Positions 39,867 to 50,735 of a stretch of DNA of 64,000 nt are shown in pieces. Source of the DNA: Bedellia somnulentella. Its lineage: Eukaryota > Arthropoda > Insecta > Lepidoptera > Bedelliidae. A program made the position numbers and the translations under genes. The stretch is from contig OY755187.1 of NCBI GenBank assembly GCA_963576735.1, forward strand, positions 310,001 to 374,000, written 5' to 3'. The notes beneath the pieces were generated by a model that was given only the letters and a program-made list of their open reading frames with translations, did no database searches and was not told the DNA's origin. Within the stretch, counting starts at the first letter, position 1. Every line of letters begins with the position of its first letter.

Positions 39867-39888
39867 TTTACCTCCGGTAACACCATTA
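39789..39888 (-). CDS. ABCA coding exon 1 (residues 1-26) with start codon
   Basis: The acceptor (TTTCAG) precedes 39888, so an upstream non-coding exon must exist. Residues 39866-39864 are ATG in AAAATGCCG. The peptide contains QLKLLLWKDYLIRKRIL, the cytosolic pre-TM1 motif of ABCA proteins. A second in-frame Met is at codon 5. The donor GTAAGT follows in phase 0. 39867-39888 is 5' UTR. Confidence 0.9.
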
Positions 39889-39944
39889 CTGAAACAAAAT
39901 AAATAGAAAATTAAATATCATAATCTAAAATTAATTAATAACCT

Positions 39945-40098
39945 AGCTGTTGGGAACCTAGCTGAGGCAACAAAAAGGCAAAGTACCTCAGTACTTTGCC
40001 TTTTTGTTGCCATCTTTTCTTTTTAAATTGTAATGTTTGTATATGTTGTTATTGGGTTTGGTAACAAATAAATATCTTTTATCTTATCTTTATCTTTA
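39945..40098 (+). mobile_element. LINE 3' end with TTATC-type tail
   Basis: Ends GTAACAAATAAATATCTTTT then ATCTTATCTTTATCTTTA, the same type of tail as the intact LINE at 33876, but opposite orientation. Only the 3' UTR is left. Confidence 0.55.
39966..40011. repeat. Perfect 21-bp hairpin, 4-nt loop
   Basis: GGCAACAAAAAGGCAAAGTAC, CTCA, then its exact reverse complement. Lies about 75 bp past the ABCA start exon, upstream on the minus strand, within a LINE 3' fragment. Confidence 0.9.
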
Positions 40099-40123
40099 AA
40101 ATGTTGAAGTAGATGACTATTTA

Positions 40124-40173
40124 AATACATACATACATATACTCACGGCTGTAATTCCCTAAAAGGGGTAGCC
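40124..40173 (-). mobile_element. Family A tail fragment upstream of ABCA exon 1
   Basis: ACATACATACATATACTCAC .. CCCTAAAAGGGGTAGCC. Confidence 0.65.
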
Positions 40174-40174
40174 T

Positions 40175-40940
40175 ATATAGCGACTATTTAAATGTAATAA
40201 ATATTTAATTATTTTTAATAGAATCAGTGACAGCGCAAGTAGAGTCACATCTTATTTCATCCTGGCCAATAGGCCAATTATAAACGTTACATTCGTCATC
40301 AAATCATCAAATCTCGCCGTAAACATCTTACATCGCAGTATCGAAGTTTCTGCGATGCTGTAGTGTACGATTTCATCGCACACCACCTTTCGGCGAAAAA
40401 CCTTTCCTTTTCATTTCTCTACTATTTGCTAAAAGGAGTCACATAAGATTGTTAAATATGTAAAGAGGGAACAATTAATTATAAAAAAAACCGTCACTAT
40501 AGTAGTATCCGTAGTAATCCGTTTCAATTCAACGCCATAAAAAATATCAAAGGACATACATCATAGTAAAATTTTGCACGATGCTAGCGAACCCGTCATA
40601 AGCAACCCGATTCAGATTTAACTAGTTAAAAAAAAAATACGATATCACACTTATCATGCAGCGAGCCGCTCATAGCTCACCTTGATAAAATTACCTAATT
40701 ATTGGTCCAGCAATAATAACTAGCAGTTACTCTGTCCACCCGTCCGTAAGTTTGTGTCATTTCCGCTAATTTGGCGACAAATCGCGTGATCTATCTGCCA
40801 CGGAATTTGTCTGAATACGTACTTTAGCTGCGGACGTAAATACGGGTTTTATGTCTCTTTAACTTCATTAATCTGAAGTTATGTTGTGTGCAGTTTTGTA
40901 GTGTCGGCTTGGAATAGCGCGGACTCTGTATCTGTGTAAC
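40175..40940. other. Upstream of ABCA exon 1, no gene seen
   Basis: Mostly unique AT-rich sequence with CCTGGCCAATAGGCCAATT (two CCAAT boxes, 40262-40280) and a family A head scrap at 40893-40920. Confidence 0.5.
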
Positions 40941-40944
40941 TCTG

Positions 40945-41416
40945 TGTCTGTTTAAAGTGTCTGTCATGAAAGCAGAGTGAATGCAGTAGAAATGAGGTCC
41001 TTCAGAAAAGTTTGTAATGTGGGGTTATGTGATCGTGTGCGGAATGACGTGATTCGTGAAAGATGTGGTGTAAAAGATGATATTGTAAGAAAGATAGAAA
41101 AAGGAATGTTGAGATGGTTTGCGCATATAGAGAGGATGGATGACAGTATATTGGTAAAAGAGATCTATAGAGCCAATGTGGAAGGTAATGTTAGTAGAGG
41201 ACGACCTCGGAGGACACATTTGAATCAAATAGAAAATGTACTCAAAAATGCAGGTGTCCGTAGTACGGAGAATAAAAGAGCATGTATGAAAAGATTGATG
41301 GATGTGAATGAAGCTAGAGAGGTTTGCCAGGATCGTACAAAGTGGCGATCGATAGTCTCTGCCTACGCACGGCCAATGGGAACTAACGGCGTGAGAATAT
41401 GTATGTATGTATGTTT
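40945..41416 (+). mobile_element. Family B: RTE-like LINE 3' end with ORF2 C-terminus
   Basis: Longest family B copy. 40977-41380 is an open frame reading RSFRKVCNVGLCDRVRNDVI.., EKGMLRWFAHIERMDDS, SRGRPRRTHLNQIENV, KRACMKRLMDVNEAREVCQD, the known C-terminal end of RTE-type reverse transcriptases in insects. Ends GGCGTGAGAATATGTATGTA. 5'-truncated. Confidence 0.8.
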
Positions 41417-41827
41417 AAAATATATTTAAAAATATATATTAAAAAAGATAAAACTGCCTGTTTCAACGTTTCCATCTCAGTTTACTTATTTCGTTATATT
41501 TGTCACCACCCAAAGGACAAGCAAAGTTTTATCGCAAACGGTTAGTTATGGGATTTGACTTTGTAAGTCACCAGATACACTACACAACAAAAAACAATCA
41601 TTATTCAGGCAAACGTTTTAAAATGTGAACTATGACGTTAAATTATAATAGAGTGATTATTTTAATAACACATTACCGTATTATGTCACATTACCATCCA
41701 CTCTACCGATGCGCTCCGTGACTCAGCGGAACATCTAATAACTAACATTTCGTATTATTTCTGTACTGCCGTGTAACGTCGGTTAGAAATATCACCACTC
41801 CTCTTGCTGAGGTGTTACAGGAGATGG

Positions 41828-41890
41828 ATACATTCAAACATAAACTCACGCCATTATTTCCCATTGGGAAATGCAAACTACTTATCTTTT
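41828..41890 (-). mobile_element. Family B tail fragment
   Basis: ACTCACGCCATTATTTCCCA then TTGGGAAATGCAAACTAC. Preceded by a family A head remnant (41768-41815). Confidence 0.4.
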
Positions 41891-42046
41891 CATATCTTAT
41901 TAATAGCATCAAAGTGGTAGATTGAAGAATCGGAAGAACGAGAGAAATGCTTGTCAACATTATAGAGCAAATAAAGGCATTAATATTCGATATACCATGT
42001 GAATGTGAGACCTTTCTGTGTGAATGGTTATTTTAAAAAAAAACAT

Positions 42047-42488
42047 ACAATACTAATATTAATAAATTTCTTCGCTTAATTCCGCTAAATAATACCTGCA
42101 GTCTTCATGCAACATGCACTGTGCACCGCCCGCCCTTCCACTTACAAGAAATCGAAAAGCAGACAATGCACCACACACACACCCGCAAGCGAAAACCACA
42201 GGCAACCACAAACATGCGACGCGTTTCGACTCAACACGAGTCATTGACGAGCAGTTAGTAGACAGTTCGGCAGCTGACCACCGAGTGCCGGTCATACGAT
42301 TTTGCGGTTATATTTATAGGCCAGGCTCCCCACTCCCCCACCCAAAGAACATCAATGACGAGTGACTATATTATTGGAAAAAATTGTCAAAAGTGGGGAA
42401 ACGGTGTAGCCCAGCTGTTCATTCAGCAGTGCAACGGAATTATCATTATCATATCTGGAGATTTCAAGTTTCTCTAAAAGACATAATC
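42047..42488 (-). mobile_element. Penelope-like element 3' region
   Basis: Directly follows the endonuclease fragment. Contains ACTCGTGTTGAGTCGAAACG (minus strand), the GTCGAAACG-type motif seen at the ends of these elements. About 230 bp (42047-42290) also occurs at 15507-15735. Confidence 0.6.
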
Positions 42489-42664
42489 TTAATCCTTATT
42501 ACAAGTATGTAAAATCTCCAGATTATGATTATCGGGGAGAACGTGTCCAGTATCCAATAGATGTTTCGCAAAGTGAGACCTTTCTGGATGGTCGTTTCTG
42601 AATGCTGCCACGTGCTCCCCGTATCTTGTTAGAAAACTTCTACAGTTTGCCCAATATAGACGCT
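42489..42664 (-). pseudogene. Penelope-like element GIY-YIG endonuclease, C-terminal fragment
   Basis: Reads RLYWANCRSFLTRYGEHVAA.. then HFAKHLLDTGH and a stop at 42489. The F..R..EH and F..HLLDTGH pattern is that of the GIY-YIG endonuclease of Penelope-like retroelements. The upstream part is lost in the N gap. Confidence 0.7.
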
Positions 42665-42864
42665 NNNNNNNNNNNNNNNNNNNNNNNNNNNNNNNNNNNN
42701 NNNNNNNNNNNNNNNNNNNNNNNNNNNNNNNNNNNNNNNNNNNNNNNNNNNNNNNNNNNNNNNNNNNNNNNNNNNNNNNNNNNNNNNNNNNNNNNNNNNN
42801 NNNNNNNNNNNNNNNNNNNNNNNNNNNNNNNNNNNNNNNNNNNNNNNNNNNNNNNNNNNNNNNN
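42665..42864. other. Assembly gap (200 N)
   Basis: Exactly 200 N, the size of an arbitrary scaffold gap. It separates the Penelope fragment from the left terminus of the large TIR element, so the true length is unknown. Confidence 0.99.
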
Positions 42865-45262
42865 CGTGCGTTAAGCTGGCGTACCATGAAGCTGTATCGA
42901 GCTGGTTACTATCTCAAAAAACTCTGCCTAAATAGTGCCTAATTAGTGTAAAACTAAAAAAAATAGTGCCTCTTTAGTTTAGGAAATAAACACCATTGTC
43001 ACTGTGTACGCTGGCGTAACGTCAAGCTAGCGTACACATCGCCGTACTCGAAAACGGCTAATTGTAAAGCAACAGAGTTTACACGAAAAAACTCTGCCTA
43101 AATACTTCTCCTGTTATGCAAAATTTCATAACGATTGATCTTGTAGGAACAGAGATATTGAACAAGACTTTTCAATGACATACCGTCCCGGCGTTATGCC
43201 AGCGTACACAAATAGTGCTTATAGAAAGGGACCTTTTCTTTTAATAAACTCTATATGTATAAATAGTGCGTCAAATTCTGCCCCTCTTAGTGTAAAAACA
43301 TTATGCAAATACGCAGTGGATTAATTAAAAATTCTGTGTTAATTTCTGTTCATAGTACAGGTACAGGTATGATGAAAAGTGCTTTTTGTTTTTTTTCTAA
43401 AAATTATAATTGAAACTGAAACGTGGGTCAAACACCGAATAGGAGAATATTAACTTTATTTACCTATAAATACAGCTCGAAGTGCAAATAAAATAGCAAA
43501 AAATGGAAAAATAAAAAGAAATAGGTTTATCATAAAACTTATATTTAATTTGCCATAAACAACTAGGTATTAATTATTACAGTACACAGTACATTTTTTT
43601 AGTACTATTTTCTTGGCCTAAATGGCCTAATAGAACATATAATGTTACTGTAAGATAAACAAGTACCTAAGATAAAAATGATAAAAAAAAATGGTCGTCT
43701 AAAATGATCGATCGACACAGGTCTAATGTCAACTGCAACTGGGCGCAATTCGTATCCACTCGAGTTGATATGTCTGTAACTCGAATTCGAACACCGAATG
43801 GAGCCGACATGGAGCTCATATTGCGATATATTCGAATCTACGTCAGTGAGTGTACGACTGTACGTGTTAGGTGCAAATAGTGATACTGAAAATCAGTGTT
43901 GTGAGGTTACACTCACAACAATACGCTGAGTTAGCAACCCTTTCGTTGCAAGACTTTTTAATTTTTATCTGGATTTACTGTGATTGTTGTTTGTTTTTGT
44001 GTTTAAGTGTTTTAAATTTGTATGCAACGAATAAATATTTTCTTTTCTTTTTTTTTTCTTTTTAAATAGTGTATGCTATCACTCATAAAATAATTATATT
44101 TATATATTATACTTAATACTGGTGCCGTACAGTGTTGGCCACGGATGTCGATATAGGCGACTAAGGTTATGGGGCTTTTTAAATGATTTTCGGGCAATGC
44201 AGTAGGAGATCCTTGACCAACGATACTTAATTTCTACCATCTTGTTCCCTATCAACTTCTTCAATTGAATAATTTTCAAAAGTAGAAGCTATATTATGCT
44301 TTGTCAAATTTCCTCTAATTTCACAGAATTGCAACAGATAAATATATGATTTGCCTGTTCAAATTTTTAAAGAATTTCAGCCAAGGAGATGGGATAATTT
44401 GGACAAAACTCAACATTCTTTTGCCCATCCAGTTAACTCGAATAACTTAATTCGGGTTAACTCGAGTTTGGCTTTTTCCGAGTTGGTACATCACTACCCG
44501 TCGCCTGCGCTTGTTGATCACCACCACCCCACTGCCTTCTGCCAACCCAACGTTCAAACGCGAGAGAAAAAGTATAATAGTCCATTTCACATTAGCATTT
44601 AAAATTATGCTTTGTTGTAGGTAAAGATACTTATTTAATTTATTTATGTCAAAACACATCATGCTTAACAAGTAACTTCTATTAGAAAATAACGCTATAT
44701 TTCGGCTATAATTACCTACATAATTTCATTAGTTATACATTTTGATCGCGTCTGTACATCTATTCATTTGTTCCTAAAACTTAACATATTTTTTTTAAAT
44801 CTTTCCACTGCGTATTTGCATAAAGTTTTTGCACTACGAGAGGCAGAATTTCACGCACTATTTATACATATAGAGTTTATTAAAAGAAAAGGTCCCTTTC
44901 TATAAGCACTATTTGTGTACGCTGGCATAACGCCGGGACGGTATGTCATTGAAAAGTCTTGTTCAATATCTCTGTTCCTACAAGATCAATCGTTATGAAA
45001 TTTTGCATAACAGGAGAAGTATTTAGGCAGAGTTTTTTCGTGTAAACTCTGTTGCTTTAAAATTATCCGTTTTCGAGTACGGCGATGTGTACGCTAGCTT
45101 GACGTTACGCCAGCGTACACAGTGACAATGGTGTTTATTTCCTAAACTAAAGAGGCACTATTTTTTTTAGTTTTACACTAATTAGGCACTATTTAGGCAG
45201 AGTTTTTTGAGATAGTAACCACCTCGATACAGCTTCATGGTACGCCAGCTTAACGCACGCTA
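42865..45262. mobile_element. Fold-back DNA element with about 455-bp terminal inverted repeats
   Basis: Left arm 42865-43322 and right arm about 44806-45262 are inverted copies (GCGTTAAGCTGGCGTACC at the outer edge, ..ACGCAGTGGA inside), with several copies of a TAGTGCCT/AGGCACTA word. The left outer edge touches the gap. The 1.5-kb interior has no recognisable gene. Confidence 0.85.
43323..44805. other. Interior of the fold-back element, no gene seen
   Basis: AT-rich, non-coding. Holds a decayed family A head half at 44125-44260. No transposase motif found, so the element is probably non-autonomous. Confidence 0.6.
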
Positions 45263-45424
45263 TAAAGACGTGTGTAATTACGAGCTAAATATAGTCTGTG
45301 TTAAGCGCAACAATTATCCGACGCGTTCATGTTATTATTATAAGGATAAAAGTCAACTATGTTGAAACATCACGCTCGATAGATTGCGAAGGGTGAGCAG
45401 CTTTATTAATTCAATCAAAGTCAT

Positions 45425-45740
45425 TAACATACACTCATTGCTATCAATCCCATGAAGGGGCAGCCAGAGCTTCAGCCTCTTGACTAAAAATGCATGTGCC
45501 CAACAGGGTCCATATTACTTTTCCTCGATTACAACACATATTTGTACACTATGGTTTGCAATAAAAGTTTGAGTGTGAGATCATGATTAGATATTCCTTA
45601 GTCAATTTTGGAAGAAGAGTAGGGAAAATGTGATAATAAAGGAGGGTTGGTGATGGGTCGGCAGCACTATGGTCCAAACAATCCCCTTAAAAGCCCTAAT
45701 ACCATAAGTCGGATCACGACACCCGCCGCAGGAAAAGATA
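45425..45740 (-). mobile_element. Family A, two decayed pieces
   Basis: 45428-45475 is a tail (ACTCATTGCTATCAATCCCA); 45588-45740 keeps GGTTGGTGATGGGTCGGCAG and ACACCCGCCGCAGGAA. Confidence 0.5.
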
Positions 45741-45842
45741 TTGTGGAAGTCCAAGCCAACATTGTTCGCATTGGGGTAGGCAGAGCTATCAATCGCCACT
45801 TTGTATCACAAGCTACATATACCATTACATATACAGCTTACA

Positions 45843-46068
45843 TACGTACACACATATACTCACGGCTATAAATCCCTAGAAGGGGTAGCCAGAGCTTAGG
45901 TAATAAGCAATTCCTCAGCCACTTTTGGAAAGTTGAGTGGGGAAAAGATGTTTCAATAAAGGTTGTTGGTGATGGGTCTCCAACCGCATCGCCCAAAAAT
46001 CCCTTAAAGCCCCAATACCGCTAGTCGCCTCTTACGTACACCCACCGGAAGAAATGGGGTAGTGCTGT
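45843..46068 (-). mobile_element. Family A element
   Basis: CACATATACTCACGGCTATA .. GGAAGAAATGGGGTAGTGCT. Confidence 0.84.
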
Positions 46069-46271
46069 TATACTGATATACAGCTTATTATACTGATGTT
46101 CTAAAATTCTGCCACTGAAGTTGTAACCAAATAATATTAAAAGATAAATCTCGCTGGCGATTGATTCTTATCACCATCATCACCGATTTCACGAAAATCA
46201 GAGAAAGACAACTTATGGACGATCAATCGCAGTTTTGCAGGAAACCCATATATCTAATACTTATATGTCAC

Positions 46272-46530
46272 ATTACATACATACATATACTCACGCCATT
46301 ATTTCCCATTGGGGTAGGCAGAGACTATTGATCGCTACTTTGTATGATCCTGGAAAACCTGTAGCTTCGTTTACATCCATCAATCTTTTTATACATGCTC
46401 TTTTATTCTTCTTACTTTGGACGCCGGCCTTTTTTAACACACTATTTGGTCCGGGTGTGTCCTCCGAGGTCGTCCTCTACTCACATTACCTTCCACATTG
46501 GCTTTATAGATCTCTTTCACTAATTTACAA
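46272..46530 (-). mobile_element. Family B LINE 3' end
   Basis: CATACATATACTCACGCCAT .. GATCGCTACTTTGTATGATC .. GAGGTCGTCCTCTACTCACA. Confidence 0.75.
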
Positions 46531-46639
46531 ATTAGTGTACTTACATTATTAAGGCTTTAGCGGAGTCGCGCAATATAGTTTGCGATATACATTTTCTTCT
46601 CTTACGCAACAATTTTCATTGCTGCTTTGCTCCTATAAA

Positions 46640-46873
46640 TAATATCACTACCCCTTTTCACCAAGGGGTGTCGTATAGGGCGACTAAGGGTATGGGGCTT
46701 TTTAAGTGGTTTTTGGGCGATCGATGTGGTTGGAAACCCATCACCAACGATACTTAATTTCTACAATCTACTCCCCTATCAACTTCCAAATGTTGCGGAG
46801 GAGTTTCTAGCTCTGAAGCTCTGGCTACCCCTATTTGGGATTTATAGCTCTGAGTATATGTGTGTATGTATGT
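46640..46873 (+). mobile_element. Family A element, head-truncated
   Basis: AATATCACTACCCCTTTTCA .. GCTCTGAGTATATGTGTGTA. Confidence 0.82.
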
Positions 46874-47152
46874 TTGCCGTGTAGTGTCGGTTTAGAATAG
46901 CACTACCCCATTTCTTCCGGTGGGTGTACGTAAGAGGCGACTAACGGTATGGGGCTATTAAGGGTTTTTTGGGCGATGCGGTTGGAGACCCATCACCAAC
47001 AACCTTTATTTTTACTATCTTTTCCCACTCAGGTTCCAAAAAGGTTGATGAATTTCTGATTCTTTAGCTCTGGCTCCCCTTCCTGGGATTTTTAGCCGTG
47101 AGTATATGTATGTGTGTATGTATATGTATGTGTGTATGTATATGTATGTATG
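46874..47152 (+). mobile_element. Family A element with long tail, tandem with previous
   Basis: TTGCCGTGTAGTGTCGGTTT .. GTGAGTATATGTATGTGTGT and about 45 bp more ATGT repeats. Confidence 0.85.
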
Positions 47153-47335
47153 TATAATAACCATGTGGTGACTTGGTCTAAATTGTTATTAATAGAGGTT
47201 TTCGTATATATTTTGTTCACCTTGAATCGATAATGAGATCAAATATTTAATCGGTAACAATGACTTAACGCCGCTGTAGAAATTACCGTTGAATTGTACC
47301 GATTTGCGTGGAAATTACTAGTTACACACAGCATA

Positions 47336-47574
47336 ACATACATACATAACTCACGGCTATAAATTCCTTGAAGGGGTAGCCAGAGCTTCAGAATACGAAA
47401 TTCATCAACTCTTTTGGAACCTGAGTGGAGAGATTGTAAATAATGATTATAGGTGATGGGTCTGCAACCGCATCGCCCAAAAATCCCTTAAAAGCCCCAA
47501 TACCGTTAGTCGCCTCTTACGTACACCCACCGGAAGAAATGGGGTAGTGCTATTCTAAGCCGACACCACACAGC
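47336..47574 (-). mobile_element. Family A element
   Basis: CATACATACATAACTCACGG .. CTAAGCCGACACCACACAGC. Confidence 0.84.
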
Positions 47575-47579
47575 ACAAT

Positions 47580-47975
47580 TCATTTGAGAGAGATGTAATG
47601 TTATTATGTAATTTTACTTTGTTTGATCACAGCAGCCTCACTAACTATCGGTACCCTTATCGGATAAAATGTTAGATCCGACCTCTCTTAGCTCCTGTTC
47701 TAGCCAATCCCGGGAAAGGGAGATTTGGCCATAGTCAGCATAAATGTACCCAGTGCAAGACAGGACACTAACGCTGAGTACGCTGGTTTTCAGCCAACAC
47801 CTCAAACTTATATCTACTACATACTAACTAATACATAAATAAAGCAAAAAAACATAAATAAAAAGAAACTAATACTGTAACAGAGAAAAAAGGAAAGAAA
47901 CCTACTCCATTTATGGTAATAGCTTATTTCCTAATTTATTTCAAACAAAAATAAAAAATAGATAACAACATTATT
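47580..47975. other. Intergenic or leader-intron sequence, nothing recognised
   Basis: GC-richer centre (47640-47800) without a convincing frame; ends in AT-rich TAAATAAAG runs that may be a LINE tail. Confidence 0.45.
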
Positions 47976-47977
47976 TG

Positions 47978-48216
47978 TTGTGTAGTGTCAGCTTAGAATA
48001 GCACTACCCCATTTCTTCCGGTAGGTGTACGTAAGAGGCGACTAACGGTATTGGGGCTTTTTAGGGATTTTTCGGCGATGCGGTTGAAGACCCATCACCA
48101 ACAACCTTTATTTTACCATCTTTTCCCCACTCAACTTTCCAAACGTGGCTGAGGAATTTCGAATTCCTTAGCTCTGGCTACCCCTTCTAGGGATTTATAG
48201 CCGTGAGTATATGTAT
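47978..48216 (+). mobile_element. Family A element, full length
   Basis: TTGTGTAGTGTCAGCTTAGA .. TATAGCCGTGAGTATATGTA. Confidence 0.86.
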
Positions 48217-48447
48217 ATGTAACTGTACATTGGTAAAATGTACATTGGTAAAGTTAGCTGTAGTAACTAGTATAAGGTACTGCTGCCGTGGTCCGCAAAT
48301 AAAGCCTTTTGCTCAGGACTCAGAGGTCTTCGATTAAGATATCCGCGGTGTGTCTAAAATAGTAAAGGATATCGCAGGCTTGATCGACAGCTTATTTAAA
48401 AAACCTTTACCTATTTGGACCTTACTATGGACTACTTAATATTACTC

Positions 48448-48580
48448 ACCGTTAACAACCATGATAAATTAACTACACGTATGTCTTTAGAAAACACAAG
48501 TTGGTGTAGGCTCGACCCGGGATTTGAACACTAGTCGTTTGCACGATAAGCGGTGTTCTAACCACTGAGCTATCTCGACA
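48448..48580 (-). mobile_element. Family C SINE, head half
   Basis: CACCGTTAACAACCATGATA to TAACCACTGAGCTATCTCG. Confidence 0.75.
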
Positions 48581-48804
48581 TCTAGATTCTAGAAAAGCAA
48601 ATATTAACTCGGTTTAACCGACTATCAATGACCTTCTATTCGAGGCAAAGTACTTGTACTTTTCTTGAGAATCTCCGTTTTTACTTACTATTCATACTTA
48701 ATATTGCATTAATACCATTAACGATGACATTATTATTCAGTCGTGATCTTCAAGGAGACGCGAGAGAGTTTCTCGGGCAGATATCTAATTAACGATTGTA
48801 ACCA

Positions 48805-48940
48805 ACTTACTCATACTCACGCCATTAGTTACGATTGTGTAGGCAGACACTATCTATCGTTACTCTTATAATAATACGATCCTGACAAACCTCCGGCTTT
48901 TCTCACGTATCATTCTTGGAAACAACTCTTTTATTCTTAC
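48805..48940 (-). mobile_element. Family B fragment, decayed
   Basis: CATACTCACGCCATTAGTTA .. ACGATCCTGACAAACCTCC .. AACTCTTTTATTCTTAC. Confidence 0.5.
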
Positions 48941-48949
48941 ATACATACA

Positions 48950-49173
48950 TCGTGTAGTGCCGGCTTAGAATGTCGCTACCCCTTTCTACCCACGGGTGTC
49001 GTAAGAGGCGACTAAGGGTATTGGGGCTTTTTATTGGATTTTAGACCCATCACCAAAAACCTTTATTCACCTTTAACCACTCAACTTCCAAAAGTGGCTG
49101 AGGAATTTATGATTTCTTGGCTCTGGCTACCCTTTCTAGGGAATTATAGCCGTGAGTATATATGTATGTATGT
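48950..49173 (+). mobile_element. Family A element (tail-to-tail pair, left)
   Basis: CGTGTAGTGCCGGCTTAGAA .. TAGCCGTGAGTATATATGTA. Confidence 0.83.
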
Positions 49174-49410
49174 ATACATACACGACCTTAAATCCCTGAC
49201 AGCGTTAGCCAGAGCTTCAGAGCTAGAAACTGCTCAGCCACATTTGGAAGTTGATAGGGGACAAGATGGTAGAAATAAAGTATCGTTGATGATGGCTCCA
49301 ACCGCATCGCCAAAATACCACTTAACAAAGCTCCATTAACTAAATCGCCTCTTACGACACCCGTTAGGTAGAAAGGGGTACATTCTAAGCCGGCACTACA
49401 CGACACAGCA
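49174..49410 (-). mobile_element. Family A element (tail-to-tail pair, right)
   Basis: ACATACACGACCTTAAATCC .. GCCGGCACTACACGACACAG. Confidence 0.8.
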
Positions 49411-49411
49411 G

Positions 49412-49895
49412 TATAGAAAAGTAAATTTAAGTGATCGTAAAAAGTAGTAATCATGTCTCTACATTGCGTGAAATTATATTGTAATGTTTTGTTTGTTGTA
49501 TCTATTGTAAGAAAATTCAGCACCAAATTCCATATTCGTCTGAACAAAATAACATTTAAAATTCACCATAGCATTATGTATGTGTTTGCCTTCCCTTGAA
49601 GATGTTCAGTCGTTTTAAATGACAATATGAGGAGATGTTAGTTGCTGGAAACGACAGGCTAGACCGCGGTCGACAGGCCGAGGACTAATTGCTACTTATC
49701 TTGAACTGCAACTTGTACAAGTCATCCTTTATCGTTCTCTACAAATATGATTAATGTACTGTTTATTTGCTATAATGTCTCACGGATGTAAAATAAAATA
49801 AAAACATCTAAATACTGACTTAGCAAACTTAAGTCAAAAAAAATAAGGAACAACTGTGTTTGTGACTGGCTGGATATTCATTACTTTATAATCTT
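49412..49895. other. Sequence without recognised features
   Basis: AT-rich, no open frame or known repeat consensus seen. Confidence 0.45.
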
Positions 49896-49897
49896 TA

Positions 49898-49970
49898 ACA
49901 TAACATAACATCACGCCGAATATTACCTCTCTACACTTTAACTTTTGAACATCACGTGACTTGTATAATC
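49898..49970 (-). mobile_element. Family C SINE tail fragment
   Basis: AACATAACATAACATCACGC then CATCACGTGACTTG. Confidence 0.6.
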
Positions 49971-50004
49971 TTTAACTTTGCAAATTGTAACACACTTAAA
50001 ATTT

Positions 50005-50118
50005 ATAAATGTTTTTGGTGATGAGTCTCCAACCGCATCGCCCAAAAATATACCCTTAGTCGCCTCTTACGATCGTCCATCGAAAGAAATGGGGTAGTCC
50101 TATTTTAGGCCGACACTG
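50005..50118 (-). mobile_element. Family A element, head half
   Basis: TTTTTGGTGATGAGTCTCCA .. TTTTAGGCCGACACTG. It abuts the left end of the TTAA element. Confidence 0.65.
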
Positions 50119-50262
50119 ATTAAGGCGCCGTTGGTTCAGCGAAAAATATCATCTCAGGGGGTGCTGCCCCCCCGCGGGCGCGGGGAAGCGCCTGCGCGCC
50201 GATCGAGCCGCCCCGTCTCCCTGACGCGACGCCGCGTGCGCGCGTTTTAAAAACATACAGTA

Positions 50263-50424
50263 GGGTAAGCAATACAGTTATTGTCAACTCGAAAGTTTTA
50301 GCCACTCGCAAATATTTTCTATGGTATGGGTTCGGACATTTGTTTATGATTATTTACATTTTCTTTCTAAAATATTTACGAGTGGTTATAACAGTCAGGG
50401 TGACGAAAACTGTATCGCTTACCC
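50263..50424. mobile_element. Tiny mariner-type MITE, 162 bp
   Basis: TA-GGGTAAGCAATACAGTT at the left, AACTGTATCGCTTACCC-TA at the right. TA target duplication. Nested in the TTAA element. The arms continue as a degenerate palindrome (AAATATTTTCT / AAAATATTTACG). Confidence 0.75.
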
Positions 50425-50544
50425 TAGGTTATATAATAATAGTTTCTACCATGGCCGTTTACAATATAAAATGTAATGATACGATAGATTTGTCTACCCC
50501 TTTCAGTTTATACAAAATTATTACAGTGATAATTTCATAACTTT

Positions 50545-50735
50545 TGCCGTGTCGTGTCGGCTTAGAATAACACTACCCCGTGATCGTAAGAGGCGACTAA
50601 GGGTATAGTCACCGAAATCATATATTATTACCATCTTTTCCCAAATCAACTTCCAAAAGTAGCTGAGGAATTTCTCATTCCAAAGCTCTGGCTATCCCGT
50701 TAAGGGATTTATAGCCGTGAGTGTATGTATGTATA
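50545..50735 (+). mobile_element. Family A element, shortened
   Basis: GCCGTGTCGTGTCGGCTTAG .. TATAGCCGTGAGTGTATGTA; nested in the TTAA element. Confidence 0.8.

Noticed and set aside
38731..38934. Frame rich in Cys/Leu/Ser/Val repeats
   Set aside because: It is the translation of the GACA microsatellite in a Helitron, not a protein.
42489..42887. A single 132-residue protein across the N gap
   Set aside because: The frame is bridged by N; only the 57-residue Penelope part before the gap is supported.
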